From: Liquidambar formosana
Lineage: Eukaryota > Streptophyta > Magnoliopsida > Saxifragales > Altingiaceae
Length of the DNA: 64,000 nucleotides
Reading direction: 5' to 3'
NCBI GenBank assembly: GCA_039720395.1
Contig: CM077827.1
Coordinates: 12,563,615 to 12,627,614 of the forward strand
Shown: piece by piece, positions 1-13,394 of the stretch
Position numbering within the stretch: the stretch's first letter is position 1
Layout: each line of letters begins with the position of its first letter
Notes under the pieces: model-generated
Told to the model about the DNA's origin: nothing
Databases searched by the model: none
Seen by the model: only the letters and a program-made list of their open reading frames with translations
Translations under genes and position numbers: made by a program

Positions 1-611
1 CTTCATACCAGTATTCACTTATTTGATCTTTCCATTGCCAACACAAGAAATTCATGAAAAATTGCTAATGTTGTATGGAACTTTAAAACTAGTGTATGTA
101 CCCTTGTCAGACATGACAAGACGATGGTGTCACTTAGGGATATAAAAGAAGAGAGGAACATATTCATATTGCACAACAAATTTCTGATGATACCTTCTTA
201 ATCTGTTCCTCTATTAGTTGAACATCTCTTAATGAGTGAAATACCCATGGCCCAAGTTAAATAGAACTTCATTTACTATAATGTATAAATGAAAAAATTG
301 ACATCAATAACTCAGTCGCGTTCTCATGTCATTAGAATTAGGTATTAGACAGATGTGATATCTAACACGCACCCTTATCCGACAAGCATACAGAAATTTA
401 TACAACACAGCACCTCACCTCACCTTACCTCACCCCAATTTAGAAGTCTGTTCGACTATTGGCTAGTCAGACTATCGGTCACCACATATTCATTGATAAA
501 TAAGCACATCACTTGCATTACAGATTACGGATGAAAATTTTCATCCAAGCACAAACCGCAGTTATCTTTGTAGAAAAAATTACAATACCATTGTAGAAAT
601 AAATTACTTAC
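1..611 (-). other. intron sequence of the OCP3-like gene
   Basis: This is the start of the intron after the 920-612 exon. I looked on the minus strand for the rest of the homeodomain (the WF-containing recognition helix) and did not find it, so the terminal exon should lie left of the window. Nothing else is recognisable here. Confidence 0.6.
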
Positions 612-2906
612 AGTGGGCCGCTTCGTTCTTCTATAAACTCTTTCAAGGGTTTCAACATGCACTTTCTTCAGTCTCTTTTGAGCAGACCATCTGCTTTGCA
701 TGACATGAATGGGCACTTTCACTTTGTCCTCAGGAACCGCAGCTTCCACCGTTGTTTTTGCAGGAACAGTATCCATGGGTTTGGTTTCAGGCTCTGAGAT
801 TGTTGACACTTGTTTATCAGGCAAAGCAGCACTCATCAGTAGAAGATTTGGAGGAGGGTCACGAAGCAATTCGAGAACAATGGCTCTATCGAGACAAAGC
901 TCAGCAGCAAGACTTTTGATCTGCAAGAGAAGAAGTGGGTTAGAAACTGGAAAGTCTTAGAAACTAACAGAATTCTAACAAGTCATGACCATGAACCAAA
1001 ATCCACATAACAAGGACAAACCACTAAATGCATACCATGTTGAACATGCAGGTCAAAAACACCAGTAATTGTACAAAAAGAGGAAAACTAATTTCTTTTC
1101 CCTTTTTTTCTTCCTTTGGTAAATCTTTTAGTACTGTTTCAACTTTCAAAATTTATAGACTACTTCTAAGCAAAATGAAATCAATATGTGATAAACTTGA
1201 TCATTTTTCAGTCGGAACTCGGAAGTAATATTTGTACAAGTCAATTAGACATCTTCCAAGATTACTGACAGACACTTGCACTCCATTCAGAACAATATAA
1301 ATTAGAATTCTAAATCTCAGACTATCAATTACTTGGGAGTTTGGTGCAGGACAACCACACGAAATCACATGAAAGACGCTGAACCCCTAGGAATCGGCAC
1401 CTAGGGGGGTTATGGAGTTGGCACCACACCTAAAAAGAACTCAATTCTTTATTACTCCATGGCCGATTTATTAAAAAGATATGGAGTCTTTTTATAGACC
1501 CCAAATACATCAATCATGGTAATACTTGGTCCTAAATTTATGGAAATTAAAAGGGAACAATTCCATAATTCCAAAATTAAAATAAGGCAATTTCTTGTTC
1601 TTCAAGCTAATAGAGCCAATCTGATGGGGTGGATCCGGTGTCCTCATCAGAGTTGGGACTGAGAAAATAGAACCTCTCATCAATTGAGCCTAATGCAACT
1701 AAATGGCTCAGTTTATGTGAGATTTTTCACCATTTGGAAACTAAACAGTATCAAACCCCACCATTCAATTGTTCCTGTTAAATAATGTAAAATCTCACAA
1801 CGTAATTAAACAATCAATTAAAGAGATCATAATATTCAACAGTTTATTCTCCTTTCTCTTCCTACCTTGTCAAGCGACCAAAAGGCGCACACCTAGTAGG
1901 TATTTGGAAAACCACAAAACCAATCTAGTTGGTTCATTCAAAAAAAAAAAAAAAAAAAAAAAAAAAGAAGAGGAAATTTCATTGCTATTTTGACTTTTTT
2001 CACAACAAGGCTGTATGGCAGTAAACTCAATGCGTTTACTGAAAAGAGTTCTGGAAATTTGGCCTGAGGCCTGACCGTACTCTGCCAGGCAGATCTCCAC
2101 TTAAAATTCATAGTGCACAACCCTGCGTCAAGAACCACTAGAAGAGTTTCACCAAGAGAATGACCCACCTCAAAAAAAGATCCACTTCCATGATCCCAAC
2201 AATCTGATCAGTGGATATCTCCATTTTTTAAATGAAACATTCAAAATTGCAATAGATGGATAATCATCTATTCAAAAAAATGTATAATGTAAGCTTTCAG
2301 TGCCCGCATAAAGAAACACCCTTCCTATGCACATACAACACTTATGCTTTTGAGGAATGAAGAAGGTCAATGGCTCATAGGTGGATTTGATTTTCTCCAA
2401 TTTTCACATCTTTGGCAGTAAAAGATAATTCCAAGTTTTCACCAATTTAATTCCTGCACAAAAATACTTAGATCAAACATTAAGACACTTACACTAGTTT
2501 TACGGCGACCGGTTTTCAAAGCAGAAGCCAATCTTCGAAGTTGCCAATTTTTAAGCTTCACTGGTCTTTCTTCTTCTTCTTCTTCTTCATCATTATCATC
2601 TTCATTGTGCTGTTCCTCTTTGGCATCACTATCACTTTCTATATCTTCTGCAGTTGAGTTAAGCATTCCCAATAACTCAACATCATCTCCCAGGGCCTCC
2701 TCTAACTCGCGTTCAAGCCTAACAAGATCTTCTTCACTTATCTCGTCATCATTGTCATCTATGGATAAGTCATCATTTTTTAGATCTTCTTCCAGCTGAT
2801 TAAAGAGCGCCTCAAAAGCATCTTCATCTAAATCATCCTCCCCCTTAGCATCATTACGAGGCAAATTTTTCTGCCAAACAAAAAAAAAAAAAACAATATG
2901 CATCAG

Positions 2907-2938
<32 letters not shown>

Positions 2939-3925
2939 TATATACCATAACAACCTAATATTTCCAACAATCAAATATAATTTAAAGTTGGATTTGGATT
3001 GTAAGAGTATTATTAACAATTTTAAGACATAATTTCTAGTTTTCACCAATTTAATCAAATATCATCTTCTTCTTGGTTTATTTATTTATTTCGTACTTAG
3101 TACATGAAGGGCACATTTGGATGTTCCATGGAAAAAGAACAGTTCCATTTCATTTTCCACAGAATTTGAAGGCATAAATCACCTACCCAAAAAAAAAAAA
3201 AAGCACAAATCCAACACATACAAAGAAAGTAGAGAAGAAAATTAAGCCATCAACACGAATGATAGTAAAAGGGTGAAACCATGCCATTTCATGAAACCGC
3301 ATATAAATTTCATAACACATAAAACTCATAGAGTTCACAAGAATGACCAATGATTTATCATTTCAAGCAAACCGGGTAACAAATTTTACATTATATAGCC
3401 AACCCATGTTATCTCCACAAGAATTTTGATATAAACCATAAGTGGTCCATAACTCCAAAAGGGTTCGTTTGGTTCTCGGGAAAGAATGAGGGAACAAAAC
3501 CAACCCATTTTTAAGTACTTCCTCCTATTTTCCCCTCGTTTTTTCCAAGTACCCAACAGCATATTAACAATTCCTAGCATTTAATTGTCAACCTCACTGC
3601 CCTACAGAGCTTGAACTCTCATTGGTCATTTCGTTACTGAGAAAATGAAAATAAAATAAAATAAAATAAAATAAATGAATAAGGGGAAATTTGGATTTAC
3701 CTTCTTTTTCTTTGAAGATGTATTTGCAGGAGAGGTGTTTCGACGGCGAGAGAAGGCGAGTACGGAGCGAGAGGGAGGGAGACGAGGAATGATAGGATTG
3801 GGTCTTGGGTGGCCAACGAAGAGGCTAAGACGTGCACTATGGGAAGGTGAAATTCTTCGAACGGTCATGGTAGTGTGAAACGATGATGGAGCAAAAGCCA
3901 TAGCTCTACCTTCCAAAACACTCAC
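612..3925 (-). CDS. OCP3: OCP3-like homeodomain protein (3' end outside window)
   Basis: Three exons on the minus strand are supported: 3925-3701, 2870-2493 and 920-612, all joined in phase 0 with GT-AG introns. They encode 304 residues, and the last exon is beyond position 1 because the exon at 612 ends on a GTAAGT donor. Residues 1-75 are rich in Ser, Arg and Pro with few acidic residues, like a chloroplast transit peptide. Residues 76-185 are strongly acidic, with runs of Asp and Glu. A basic helix-turn-helix-like block containing KNWQLRRLASALKTGRRK spans the exon 2/3 junction. The start of a homeodomain (RWSAQKRLKKVHVETLERVY) ends the visible part. This order matches Arabidopsis OCP3, a homeodomain protein reported to modulate jasmonate-dependent resistance to necrotrophic fungi and drought responses, with a chloroplast-located form. 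The second in-frame ATG, at codon 9, is an alternative start. Introns carry long A/T runs. Confidence 0.88.
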
Positions 3926-4358
3926 CGCCTGTCTGTCTCTGTAATATTTTTTCTCCTCATCATCAGAAGTCTAGAATGATATCTAGTCGAAGGGTTTAAT
4001 GGGGAAACACAAAATGCGACCGCCTACAAGTAATAAAAAATTGTCTTTTTTATTTTTTATTTTTAGTGACAAGGAAACCTACCCATGGGACAGACCTATT
4101 TTTTATTTATGGGGACTCTGCCGTGAGTCTAAATTATTGTACTTATGTAATTATAAGTTTATGAAAAAAATTTATAAAGTCTTAAGTTCACAAATATAAT
4201 CATAGACACAATTACCCTTCAATAAGCATTAAAACAATTAAGCTTACTAATTGAATCAAGCATTCCTACATATAAGGTATGTGTCTTATATTGCTATATA
4301 TTTCTTATGAATTATAGTTTCCTTAGAATTCTTATTAAGGTATGTATCTTATATTGCT
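3926..4358. other. OCP3 upstream region with a short tandem duplication
   Basis: This gap separates the OCP3 start codon from the LTR element and should hold the OCP3 5' UTR and core promoter. A segment of about 30 bp reading TAAGGTATGT(G/A)TCTTATATT occurs at about 4274 and again at about 4337. The second copy abuts the retrotransposon insertion site. No gene is seen. Confidence 0.5.
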
Positions 4359-4363
4359 ATATA

Positions 4364-6507
4364 TGTAACGACCCGAAATGGGGACCGTTAGTTATATAGG
4401 AAGAAAATAAATTTTAAAGCCAATTTTGGTGGATGTTTAATAAAAATAATTCTTTTGAAAACATTTTTAGAAAATCCGGCATGGTTTCATCTGTAAATAG
4501 GACATACCAAATTATCGACTAATCATAAAACCTGTAGAAAACCTATTTATAATCATTTTCAACCATCCACACAATATTCCAAAATAAATAAAACTATAAG
4601 CTGTATCGTAGTCACATGGGTCTCATCCACATCTGCGTCCACTACTTATCTATTTATTACAGGTCATGAATTAAAATTAACACATGCCTAGACTTAAAGC
4701 TGAAATAAAATACAATGATCCTCTATATGAATGCAAGCATGCTGATGTGCTTCCCAAACCCTAGGTCAAGCTTTATTTTGAAAATATGACATGCAAGAAA
4801 AACTGTGGGGGTATGAGCTATACGCTCAGTAGGAAACATTTCTCAAAATAACTCAAGGTTTTAAAAACCATAATTTATATACTTTTCAAGAGTTCTGCAA
4901 AACCATTGATTAGTTGCAATATAAATTTTTCAATAAATAAAACCGATATAGGTATAATGAAATAAACTGCGAAAGTTAAATCATTAAATACCAACACCCC
5001 TTTTTTTTTTTTAAAGAGGTAAAAAAAACTCAAGTTATTTGTTATCAAAATCATCATTTTACAAATAAATTAACCATCATTTTTTTATATCATATCACAG
5101 CCTTATAAGCTAGTAACCATCATCTGCCATATCTGGCAATCCATAATATCAGTCTTTCAAACTGATAAATCTTCCCCAGGTCATACGGGGCCCTCGCGCG
5201 CGGAAAATAAGGGGAAACACTATGGATCCTACCTGGTCCAGAAAGTAACTCCATCATGAGGAAACACTATAATCCTACTTGAACCAGAAAGTAACATCAT
5301 ATATGGGCACATAGGCCAGGACTAAAGGATAGGAAAACACGGCAAGATGTCCTATTTACAGATGGGACCGTAGTAATCCTGTCTCCAGTAGCCCTCATCG
5401 CCATATCCATATCATTACTACTTTTCTTTTCATTTACCAATTTCATAATTCCCACATAAACTGGAAAATTATATATAAATTTTCCAAAAAAACCATATAA
5501 CAGGTTTGTACATTTAAATCATATGAAATAACCCCATAATTCATATAAATCATTTCCCAACCATTTTTCAAAATAATGGTTTCAAAAACATTTATATAAA
5601 ATGACTCCCAATATTTTGATCACACAAAATAGTCCAATAGGTTTTAAAAACCAACCCATTAAACCCTTAAACATATAAGAGTTTCATAAATAACAAGAAT
5701 ATAATGAGAGGGGTTATGTAAATCAACCCATTATACCCCAAATCATGTGAGGGTTTGAAATGTAACATACATATGACCAAATACGGTAAATACAAAACCC
5801 TAGATTTTCCAAAATTTATCAAAACCCATAAAATATGCCCATATGCATGATATTTATGCAAAACATGCCAAATACATGTATTTTTACATGATTTAAACCC
5901 AAAACCTCCATGCATCAATGGTTTAAGATAAGAAATGCCCCTACCTCAAAAATAGAGCGAAGAAATCCAAATCCACAACCATACGTGTGTAGATCAGGCT
6001 AAAATACACTAGATCCGAGCTCGTCGGCATCGGATCGAGGCTACTGTGCTCCGGCAAGCCACCGTCGAGCCTCTCCTCCTTTTCTCCTTATCTTCTTCTC
6101 TCTCTCTCTCTCTCGGCTGGGAAGGATGGGTGAGAACCCTCTAGAAGTTGGGTTTATAAAGGGAGTATAAGTGAGGGGTATAATGGTTTTTTTACCCCAT
6201 TAAAATCTAGCCCAAAAACTGAAATTCGTGCGTTATAGTCAACTATAATGAGTTATAGTCGACTAAAACTCCCCAAATTAAGTATTGTAACATTCTGCCT
6301 GACAATATAGCTGACTATAACTCATTGTAGTTAATTAAATTGCTCAACATGCACAAAAGAGGTTCTGCCTGATAATATAGTCGACTATAAGTCACTGTAG
6401 TCAACTATATTGCCCAATATACACAAAAAGAAGTATTAGGCTCACGAAAACCCACCTTAGCACATTCTAACCCAAAATTCTCATAAATCAAGCCTTGGGT
6501 CCTCACA
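4364..6507 (-). repeat. left LTR (3' LTR of the minus-strand element)
   Basis: A 2,144 bp LTR. On the minus strand it starts TGTGAGGACCCAAG and ends GGGTCGTTACA. It carries a (CT)n tract near 6090-6113, a TTTATAAAG box near 6153-6161 and two ~70 bp units rich in TATAGTCGACTATA-type palindromes at about 6300-6430. The latter lie in the expected U3 region. Confidence 0.92.
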
Positions 6508-8065
6508 ATCCTCCCTCCTAAAAAGAAATTCGTCTCCAAATTTCACACAAACCCATTGGCATGAAGGATAACTACCTCTAACATCTATCGCTATATACGC
6601 GATTTACAAATACAATAAAACTTCTATGCTAGTCGTAACTAGATACGAGATAACACCTCTTAAGGTCGCTATGGCGCATATTAAGCGAATAATCTCAAAA
6701 TCAACAACTACCATATGTATATATATATATAACAACCATACATATCATTTAAATCACATTACAATTCAACCACGTATACATATATATGTACATACGCATG
6801 TCTATACATCTACGTATCGATATTAATAATAATATTACATCCTAATTATAGCTAAGCATATATGTTTACATATATCAACATATATTCCAACACGTATATG
6901 CATTTGTATATATATACATATACACTATACATAATGCTCACACCACCTCACATCACATCACATGGCACAATCACAACACATCACGTATCATAACACATGG
7001 CACATCACAAGCCAAGCGTCAAACCATGCCAATCAAACAATTACTCATTCCATTACAAGGAAATTCACAACACATACATTCAATACATACACATCTCAAT
7101 ATCACAATACATTCAATTCTTTCAAACACCACTTTCAACATAGATACGCTCACGTATCACACACGCTAGATCCTTCACTAGCGATATAACTAATTTAGGT
7201 ATAATCCTATTTGCGCTTTATCACACCTAATTTTAAATCTATCAGGGTCACTTACATATGTATGTACACATACATAGACAAATATTATAACCTTTCAAAC
7301 ATCATCTTACAACACATTCCATATAGATAGTACTATATCTATATCACAAACTTTAATTAATCCTTTATTAGGAAATCTAATGAGCTAGTAGATTAGACTT
7401 ACCAAGCTCAGATACAAATGGGATTCACCCATTAACAAGCCATCACAACACAAGGCAATTTCCAAAGTGGAAGCAATTATAATTCAAATCATATGTATCA
7501 TCCACACATCTATATATGCATACCCGTATATACAAATTAATACAAATATGCGCCTCAAGTCGTAGCTCTAAGCATAGTCTAAGTCTAAAAGACTAGCTTA
7601 ATCACATCTCCGAACACACAATCTAACACATCGTAGAACCACGAAACTATGTATCTCAACAAGAGGGGAAATTAAACAAGAAACTCGCGAAACTCGCATG
7701 AACAAGTGTAATCTAACCCTTAATCCCAAGCTTAAGGAAAAATCTAGGCTCTAAACCTCATCCAAATTAGGCTAACTATGCCCGTATCCACAATTGTACT
7801 AAGGATCAGCAATTACTACCATCAACTTCATCGGGTTCTTCAATACCCCATGCATGATGCAATATGATATGCACCCAACCCAAATGGAATCCCTTGCTAG
7901 TCTGCAGCGAGTACATGCATTCCTACAACTCTACTATGCAACAATATGCACATGTAGGACTCATCCAAACAGGTATATAATGGATATATATCATTTCTAA
8001 ACTCACTTCCGTCATTAAATTTTGATGTACCCATGTGGATCTATTAGCCAGCTTTGATACCACTC
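6508..8065 (-). other. non-coding internal domain of the LTR element
   Basis: The region runs from the polypurine tract at 6508-6520 to the primer-binding site at 8051-8062. It is AT-rich with many ACATAT and TATATA stretches. Open frames here are short and resemble nothing. It presumably holds leader and packaging sequence only. Confidence 0.75.
8051..8062 (-). other. primer-binding site (tRNA-iMet type)
   Basis: The minus strand reads TGGTATCAAAGC, one base from the usual TGGTATCAGAGC complement of initiator tRNA-Met. It lies 3 bp from the LTR edge, as expected for reverse-transcription priming. Confidence 0.88.
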
Positions 8066-10266
8066 TGTAACGACCCGAAATGCGGACCGTTCGTTATATA
8101 GGAAGAAAATAAATTTTAAAGCCAATTTTGGTGGATGTTTAATAAAAATAATTCTTTTGAAAACATTTTTAGAAAATCTGGCATTGTCTCGTTTGTAAAT
8201 AGGACATACCAAGTTATCGACTAATCATAAAACCTGTAGAAAACCTATTTATAATCATTTTTAACCATCCACAAAATATTCCAAAATAAATAAAACTACA
8301 AGCTATATTATAGTCACATGGGTCTCATCCACATCTGCGTCCACTATTTATCTATTTATTACAGGCTATGAATTAAAATTAATACATGCCTAGACTTAAA
8401 GCCGAAATAAAATACAATGATCCTCTATATGAATGCAAGCATGCTGATGTGCTTCCCAAACCCCAGGTCAAGCTTTATTTTGAAAATATGACCTGCAAGA
8501 AAAACTGTGGGGGTATGAGCTATACGCTCAGTAGGAAACATTTCTCAAAATAACCCAAGGTTTTAAAAACCATAATTTATATACTTTCAAGAGCTCTGCA
8601 AAACCATTGATTAGTTGCAATATAAAATTTTCAATAAATAAAACCGATATAGGTATAATGAAATAAACTGTGGAAGTTAAATCATTAAATACCAATACCC
8701 CTTTTTCTTTTTAAAGAGGTAAGAAAAACTCAAGTTATTTGTTATCAAAATCATCATTTTACAAATGAATTAACCATCATTTTCTGATATTATATCACAG
8801 CTTTATAAGCTAGTAACCATCATCCGCCATATCTGGCAATCCATAATATCAGTATTTCAAACTGATAAATCTTTCTCAGGTCATGCGGGGCCTCGCGCGC
8901 AAAAAATAAGGGGAAAAACTATGGATCCTACCTGGTCCAGAAAGTAACCCCATCATGAGGAAACACTATGATCCTACTTGGACCAGAAAATAACCTCATA
9001 TTCGGGCACATAGGCCAGTACTAAAGGATAGGAAAACACGGCAAGACGTCCCGTTCTTTTGGGACCGCAGTAATCCTGTCTCTAGTAGCCCTCATCACCA
9101 TATCCATATCATTACCACTTTTCTTTTCATTTAACAATTTCATAATTCCCACATAAACCGAAAAATTATATATAAATTTTCCAAAAAAACCATATAACAG
9201 GTTTGTGCATTTAAATCATATGAAATAACCCCATAATTCATATAAATCATTTCCCAACCATTTTTCAAAATAATGGTTTCAAAAACATTTATATAAAAAT
9301 GACCCCCAATATTTTGATCACACAAAATAGTCCAATAGGTTTTAAAAACCAACCCATTAAACCTTTAAACATATAAGAGTTTCATAAATAACAAGAATAT
9401 AATGAGAGGGGTTATGTAAATCAACCCATTATACCCCAAATCATGTGAGGGTTTGAAATGTAACATACATATGACTAAATACGATAAATACAAAACCCTA
9501 GATTTTTCAAAATTTATCAAAACCCATAAAATATGCCCATATGCATGATATTTATGCAAAACATGCCAAATACATGTATTTTTACATGATTTAAACCCAA
9601 AACCCCCATGCATCAATGGTTTAAGATAAGAAAACGCCCCTACCTCAAAAATAGAGTGAAGAAATCCAAATCCACAACCATACGTGTGTAGATCAGGCCA
9701 AAATACACTAGATCCGAGCTCGTCAACGTCGGATCGAGGCTACCGTGCTTCGGCGAGCCACCGTTGAGCCTCTGCCCCTTTTCTCCTTCTCTTCTTCTCT
9801 CTCTCTCTCTCTCTCAGCTAGGAAGGATGGGTGAGAACCCTCTAGAAGTTGGGTTTATAAAAGGAGTATAAGTGAGGGGTATAATGGTTTTTTTACCCCA
9901 TTAAAACTGAAATTCGTGCGTTATAGTCGACTATAATGAGTTATGGTCAACTAAAACTCCCCAAATTAAGTATTGTAACATTTTTCCTGACAATATAGCC
10001 GATTATAACTCATTATAGTCAACTAAATTGCTCAGCATGCACAAAAGAGGTTCTGCCTAATAATATAGTCGACTATAAGTCACTACAATCAACTAAATTA
10101 TTCAATATGCATAAAAAGAAATTTTGCCTAGTAATATAATTGACTATAAGTCACTGTAGTAAACTATATTGCCTAATATACACAAAAAGAAGTGTCAGGC
10201 TCACGAAAAGCCACCTTAGCACATTCTAACCCAAAATTCTCATAAATCAAGTCTTGGGTCCTCACA
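8066..10266 (-). repeat. right LTR (5' LTR of the minus-strand element)
   Basis: A 2,201 bp LTR, 57 bp longer than its partner. It has three rather than two ~70 bp palindrome-rich units (about 9975-10195) and lacks 13 bp present near 6205 in the left LTR; together these account for the 57 bp. Confidence 0.92.
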
Positions 10267-10271
10267 ATATA

Positions 10272-10943
10272 TTTTGTATATACGCAAAAGGATAGTTGTG
10301 TATTTAAAAATTAAAATAAGAGTATATTAATCAATCAAAAGTTTTTCTTACATTCATCTTTTTATAGGTAGTGTATATATATATATTTTCTTTTCCTTCT
10401 CACCCTGACTGAAAACTGATAGCCACACATGGCATATAACTATTTTAAAAGCACTATATTCTCTTAAATTCAAAAAATTTTAAATTACTAATACCAAATT
10501 TAATTGTTTTATTCATAATGTAACTGTTAAAATTACTTTCAAAACAATTGATTTTAATTTAAACTCTACTAAAAACAATTAATTTAAAATTTTTAAAAAT
10601 AGTTACGTATAACTATTTTAAAACAGTACATTTAGTTAATGTAACTGTTTATTTTATAATCATCATGGGTCTTGTTTCGAAACTTTCAACGAGTAGATTA
10701 CAAAAATATAAATTTTATCAAAAACTGACATATAAATTAAAAGTTATGTCATTTTAATGTTTAAAAACAAAAAATAACAGCTTAAGGGTAATATAGACTT
10801 TATGCAATTAACACCCTTATAAAACATTCATGTTTTACTTAAAATTGGACTTATGCTTATACAAGATTCCCACATAAACTTTTGCTTTTACAATTTCTCT
10901 AAAATTGTATTTTAGGCTAATTTTCCCTTTATTTATTTATTAG
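10272..10943. other. AT-rich intergenic sequence
   Basis: The segment at about 10312-10370 contains AAGAGTATATTAATCAATC and TTTTATAGGTAG, matching the tail of the repeat family described at 10944 and 13562. It may be the truncated end of a third copy. The remainder is low-complexity A/T sequence with no gene. Confidence 0.45.
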
Positions 10944-13355
10944 ATATGCGCACATGTGTGTTGCACGTGAATAACATTTAAATAATAAAGGATTTATGAA
11001 AATTCATAAATTCTCAGATATATATATAGAACATGAAAATTTAATTATTTGTTATTTTTTGTTGAAAACATAAATCCCTTTTGAGAAACATGTACATATA
11101 TAATATATCCTATTTAGGTTATTAGAATAGATGCTTGTGGACGACAAAAATTGACTTGGGAAATCGAGTTCCATTCCACATTTAAGAGAGTTTCAAAAAG
11201 TAAGGAGTCGCTACCTCATTTTTAGGGTATGAGGAAACCACTAAAAGATTTGTTTTATAAAAACAAGTTTGATTCTATTTAATGGAAAATAGGCAAATCT
11301 TGAACCAAAATTAAGGGTTCGGGGGCTAGGTTACGAAATGGGAAGGTTTCTAGCTACAGCCCATAGGCACCCATTTCGTCCGATAAATCAGTCTCATTTA
11401 TTGATTGGGTTTAATTAATTTCAACCATGCAATATAACTAAAAATTAAGAAAATTAAAAAAATAAAAACTACACTAAGTTGGAATTTGGCTCAAGTGAGC
11501 AGCTTACATACTTCTGACGAAAATCAAAGTCCACGTAATTCAAACAAATCATTTGGGGGGAGAGATTCACTCCTCGTAGGATTTTATTAGAATCTAATCC
11601 ATAATCAAACTCTTATTTTAAAAACAACTTTCTTTGATAAAAACAACTTTGGTTTGATAAATTAGTTTAATTTAGGATTGAAAGCTAATAATATCCCACG
11701 ATTAACAAAACTCAAAGGAATATGCAATATTACCTTAGCAATTACATCATGGCATAAACTAAAGCATCATGAACAAAGGTTACGAGTTATACCTGATAGA
11801 ACTGAGGCAGGGTTCTATTTGAGAGCCTAAGGTTGGGAGTTGGAAATCGGGCAGAGTTCCGGCGCCTCCTAATTTGCTAGAATGGGTTGCTAGCTAGAGG
11901 GTACTAATAAGGAATGTTTACCACTAACTATTGAGCTTAAGCTCTTCTTAGAATGAGTCTCAAGTGAGGGGGGACTAATAAGGAATGCTCACCCCACAAT
12001 CAAGAACTCAAGCTCTTCAGTTGCTCAGGAAAACTCTACTGAGACTTCGTCCTTTTATGAAGAAGGAGAGGAACCCTATTTATAGCTAAGGGTGGATGGA
12101 ATGGAGGGTTAGGATTAGATCTAGTTAGAGATGATCCAAGGGCTCTAAATCACTCTCAAGAGTTGATTTCTATCCAAAACTCTTCCAAAATTCAGAGAAA
12201 ATCCGAGTTAAATCAAGAGATAGAGTCAAAAGAGGTAGAAGTTCGATAAAACTCCGCCACAAGCCAGCTAGGCACCCTTGGTGGCCGTTTGGCTTCTCTA
12301 GCTGGCCGTTTGGGCTACCTTGGGTGGCCATCCGACCACCAGTGGCTTGTTTTGTGCTTTTTTGTTTCATTTTATGCTTCCTTACTCATCAAATTCATGT
12401 ATCGGGTCCATTTCAAGTCGAAATTCATTGATTTTGGATTTAAAACTACTATGACTCAATTCTCTACTCAAAATCTGATTAAAACGTTCTTAATTGAGAC
12501 ATACTTGGTCAATTAATTTAGGGTTAAGCTCATATGGCTCATAGAGGTCAATTGAGGTTTATCGGGGCAACATTAGGTTTTAAACCCTAATTGAGTCCTA
12601 GTTGCAATTAAATTCTTGTAAAAATGATTCTAAGCATTAATATACCTTAATTAAGAGTCAATTGATATTAATGAAGCATTAATTTGATCCAATTAGATCA
12701 AATTAAGAAGCAATTTCAAGAAGGGTCAATGAACGGAGTTAAACCGAGCCTACTTTGGACCACCCTTAAGTAAACCATCTCTAAACTTAACCAAACTTTA
12801 AACCAAGCCTACAAATGACATCCTAAGGTCATTAGGATCATCTCGGAATGAATTTGGTAGGAATTGGTTATCAAATAAGAATTATGCAAGTGAAATGACA
12901 AAAATGTTAACTAAATTAAATCTCGGAGGACTCTTAAGGGTGTATATAGTCTAACTAAAGAGATTTGGTTCCAAAATGATGCAAGTACTCACATGTGATA
13001 ATGCTTCTAAGGTGGAAAGGTCAATTATTAAGGGATGAAAATGGGGTGTCTACAATGCTCAACACAAGAGGTTAAATTTCCTTCAATGGTTAAGAGTCAT
13101 GGTAGGAGTAGGAAATTGTTTAGGAATCATGCATAATAATGGAGGTCGAGTAAAATTCAAAGTAAGTATTTAAAATTTAAAATAATTATTTAAATTGGGG
13201 GCAAATAAGTATTTAAAATTTAAAATTTAAAATAAGGGTGTAATGGTCAATTAAAAGTTTTTTTGAGATACAGACTTTTATAGGTAGATTTTAAAATAAG
13301 GGTGCAATGGTCAATTAAAAGTTTTTTTGAGATATAGACTTTTATAGGTAGTGTG
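10944..13355. repeat. GCACACGTG-headed repeat, copy 1, split by a solo LTR
   Basis: The head (GCACATGTGTGTTGCACGTG, about 10950) and tail (AATGGTCAATTAAAAG ... TTTTATAGGTAG, duplicated at about 13233 and 13299) match the head and tail of the uninterrupted copy at 13562-14095. The intervening solo LTR was inserted into this copy. The family is unnamed here; no coding potential is seen. Confidence 0.5.
11136..13054 (-). mobile_element. solo LTR with ATGCT target duplication
   Basis: A 1,919 bp segment begins TGTGGACG and ends GTGTCTACA, flanked on both sides by ATGCT (11131-11135 and 13055-13059). On the minus strand it starts TGTAGACACCCC, a common plant LTR beginning, so that orientation is preferred. 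No internal domain is present, consistent with LTR-LTR recombination. Its distal part resembles the LTR entering at 62286, for example GGAGTCGC(T/C)ACCTCATTTTT and CAAAGTCCACGTA. Confidence 0.88.
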
Positions 13356-13389
<34 letters not shown>

Positions 13390-13394
13390 ATATA
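13356..13394. repeat. (TA)n microsatellite
   Basis: An almost pure TA run of about 39 bp next to a fold-back element; TA runs border both sides of that element. Confidence 0.9.

Larger units (their letters stand above)
4364..10266 (-). mobile_element. complete LTR retrotransposon lacking gag-pol
   Basis: Two long direct repeats (4364-6507 and 8066-10266) flank a 1,558 bp internal region. The ends are TG...CA and the 5 bp flanks are identical: ATATA at 4359-4363 and 10267-10271. A match to the initiator tRNA-Met primer site (TGGTATCAAAGC on the minus strand, 8062-8051) lies 3 bp inside the right LTR. A purine tract (TAGGAGGGAGGAT, minus strand) abuts the left LTR. These fix transcription on the minus strand, from right to left. 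The internal region has no open frame resembling gag, protease, RT, RNase H or integrase, so the element must be mobilised by another element's proteins. Long LTRs with this primer suggest a Ty3/gypsy relative, which is inference. By eye there are about 8 mismatches in the first 155 bp of LTR alignment. Confidence 0.93.

Noticed and set aside
5667..9616. Nearly identical 83-codon minus-strand frames at 5667-5918 and 9365-9616
   Set aside because: They match only because they lie at the same place in the two LTRs; no domain and no expected coding role for LTR sequence.
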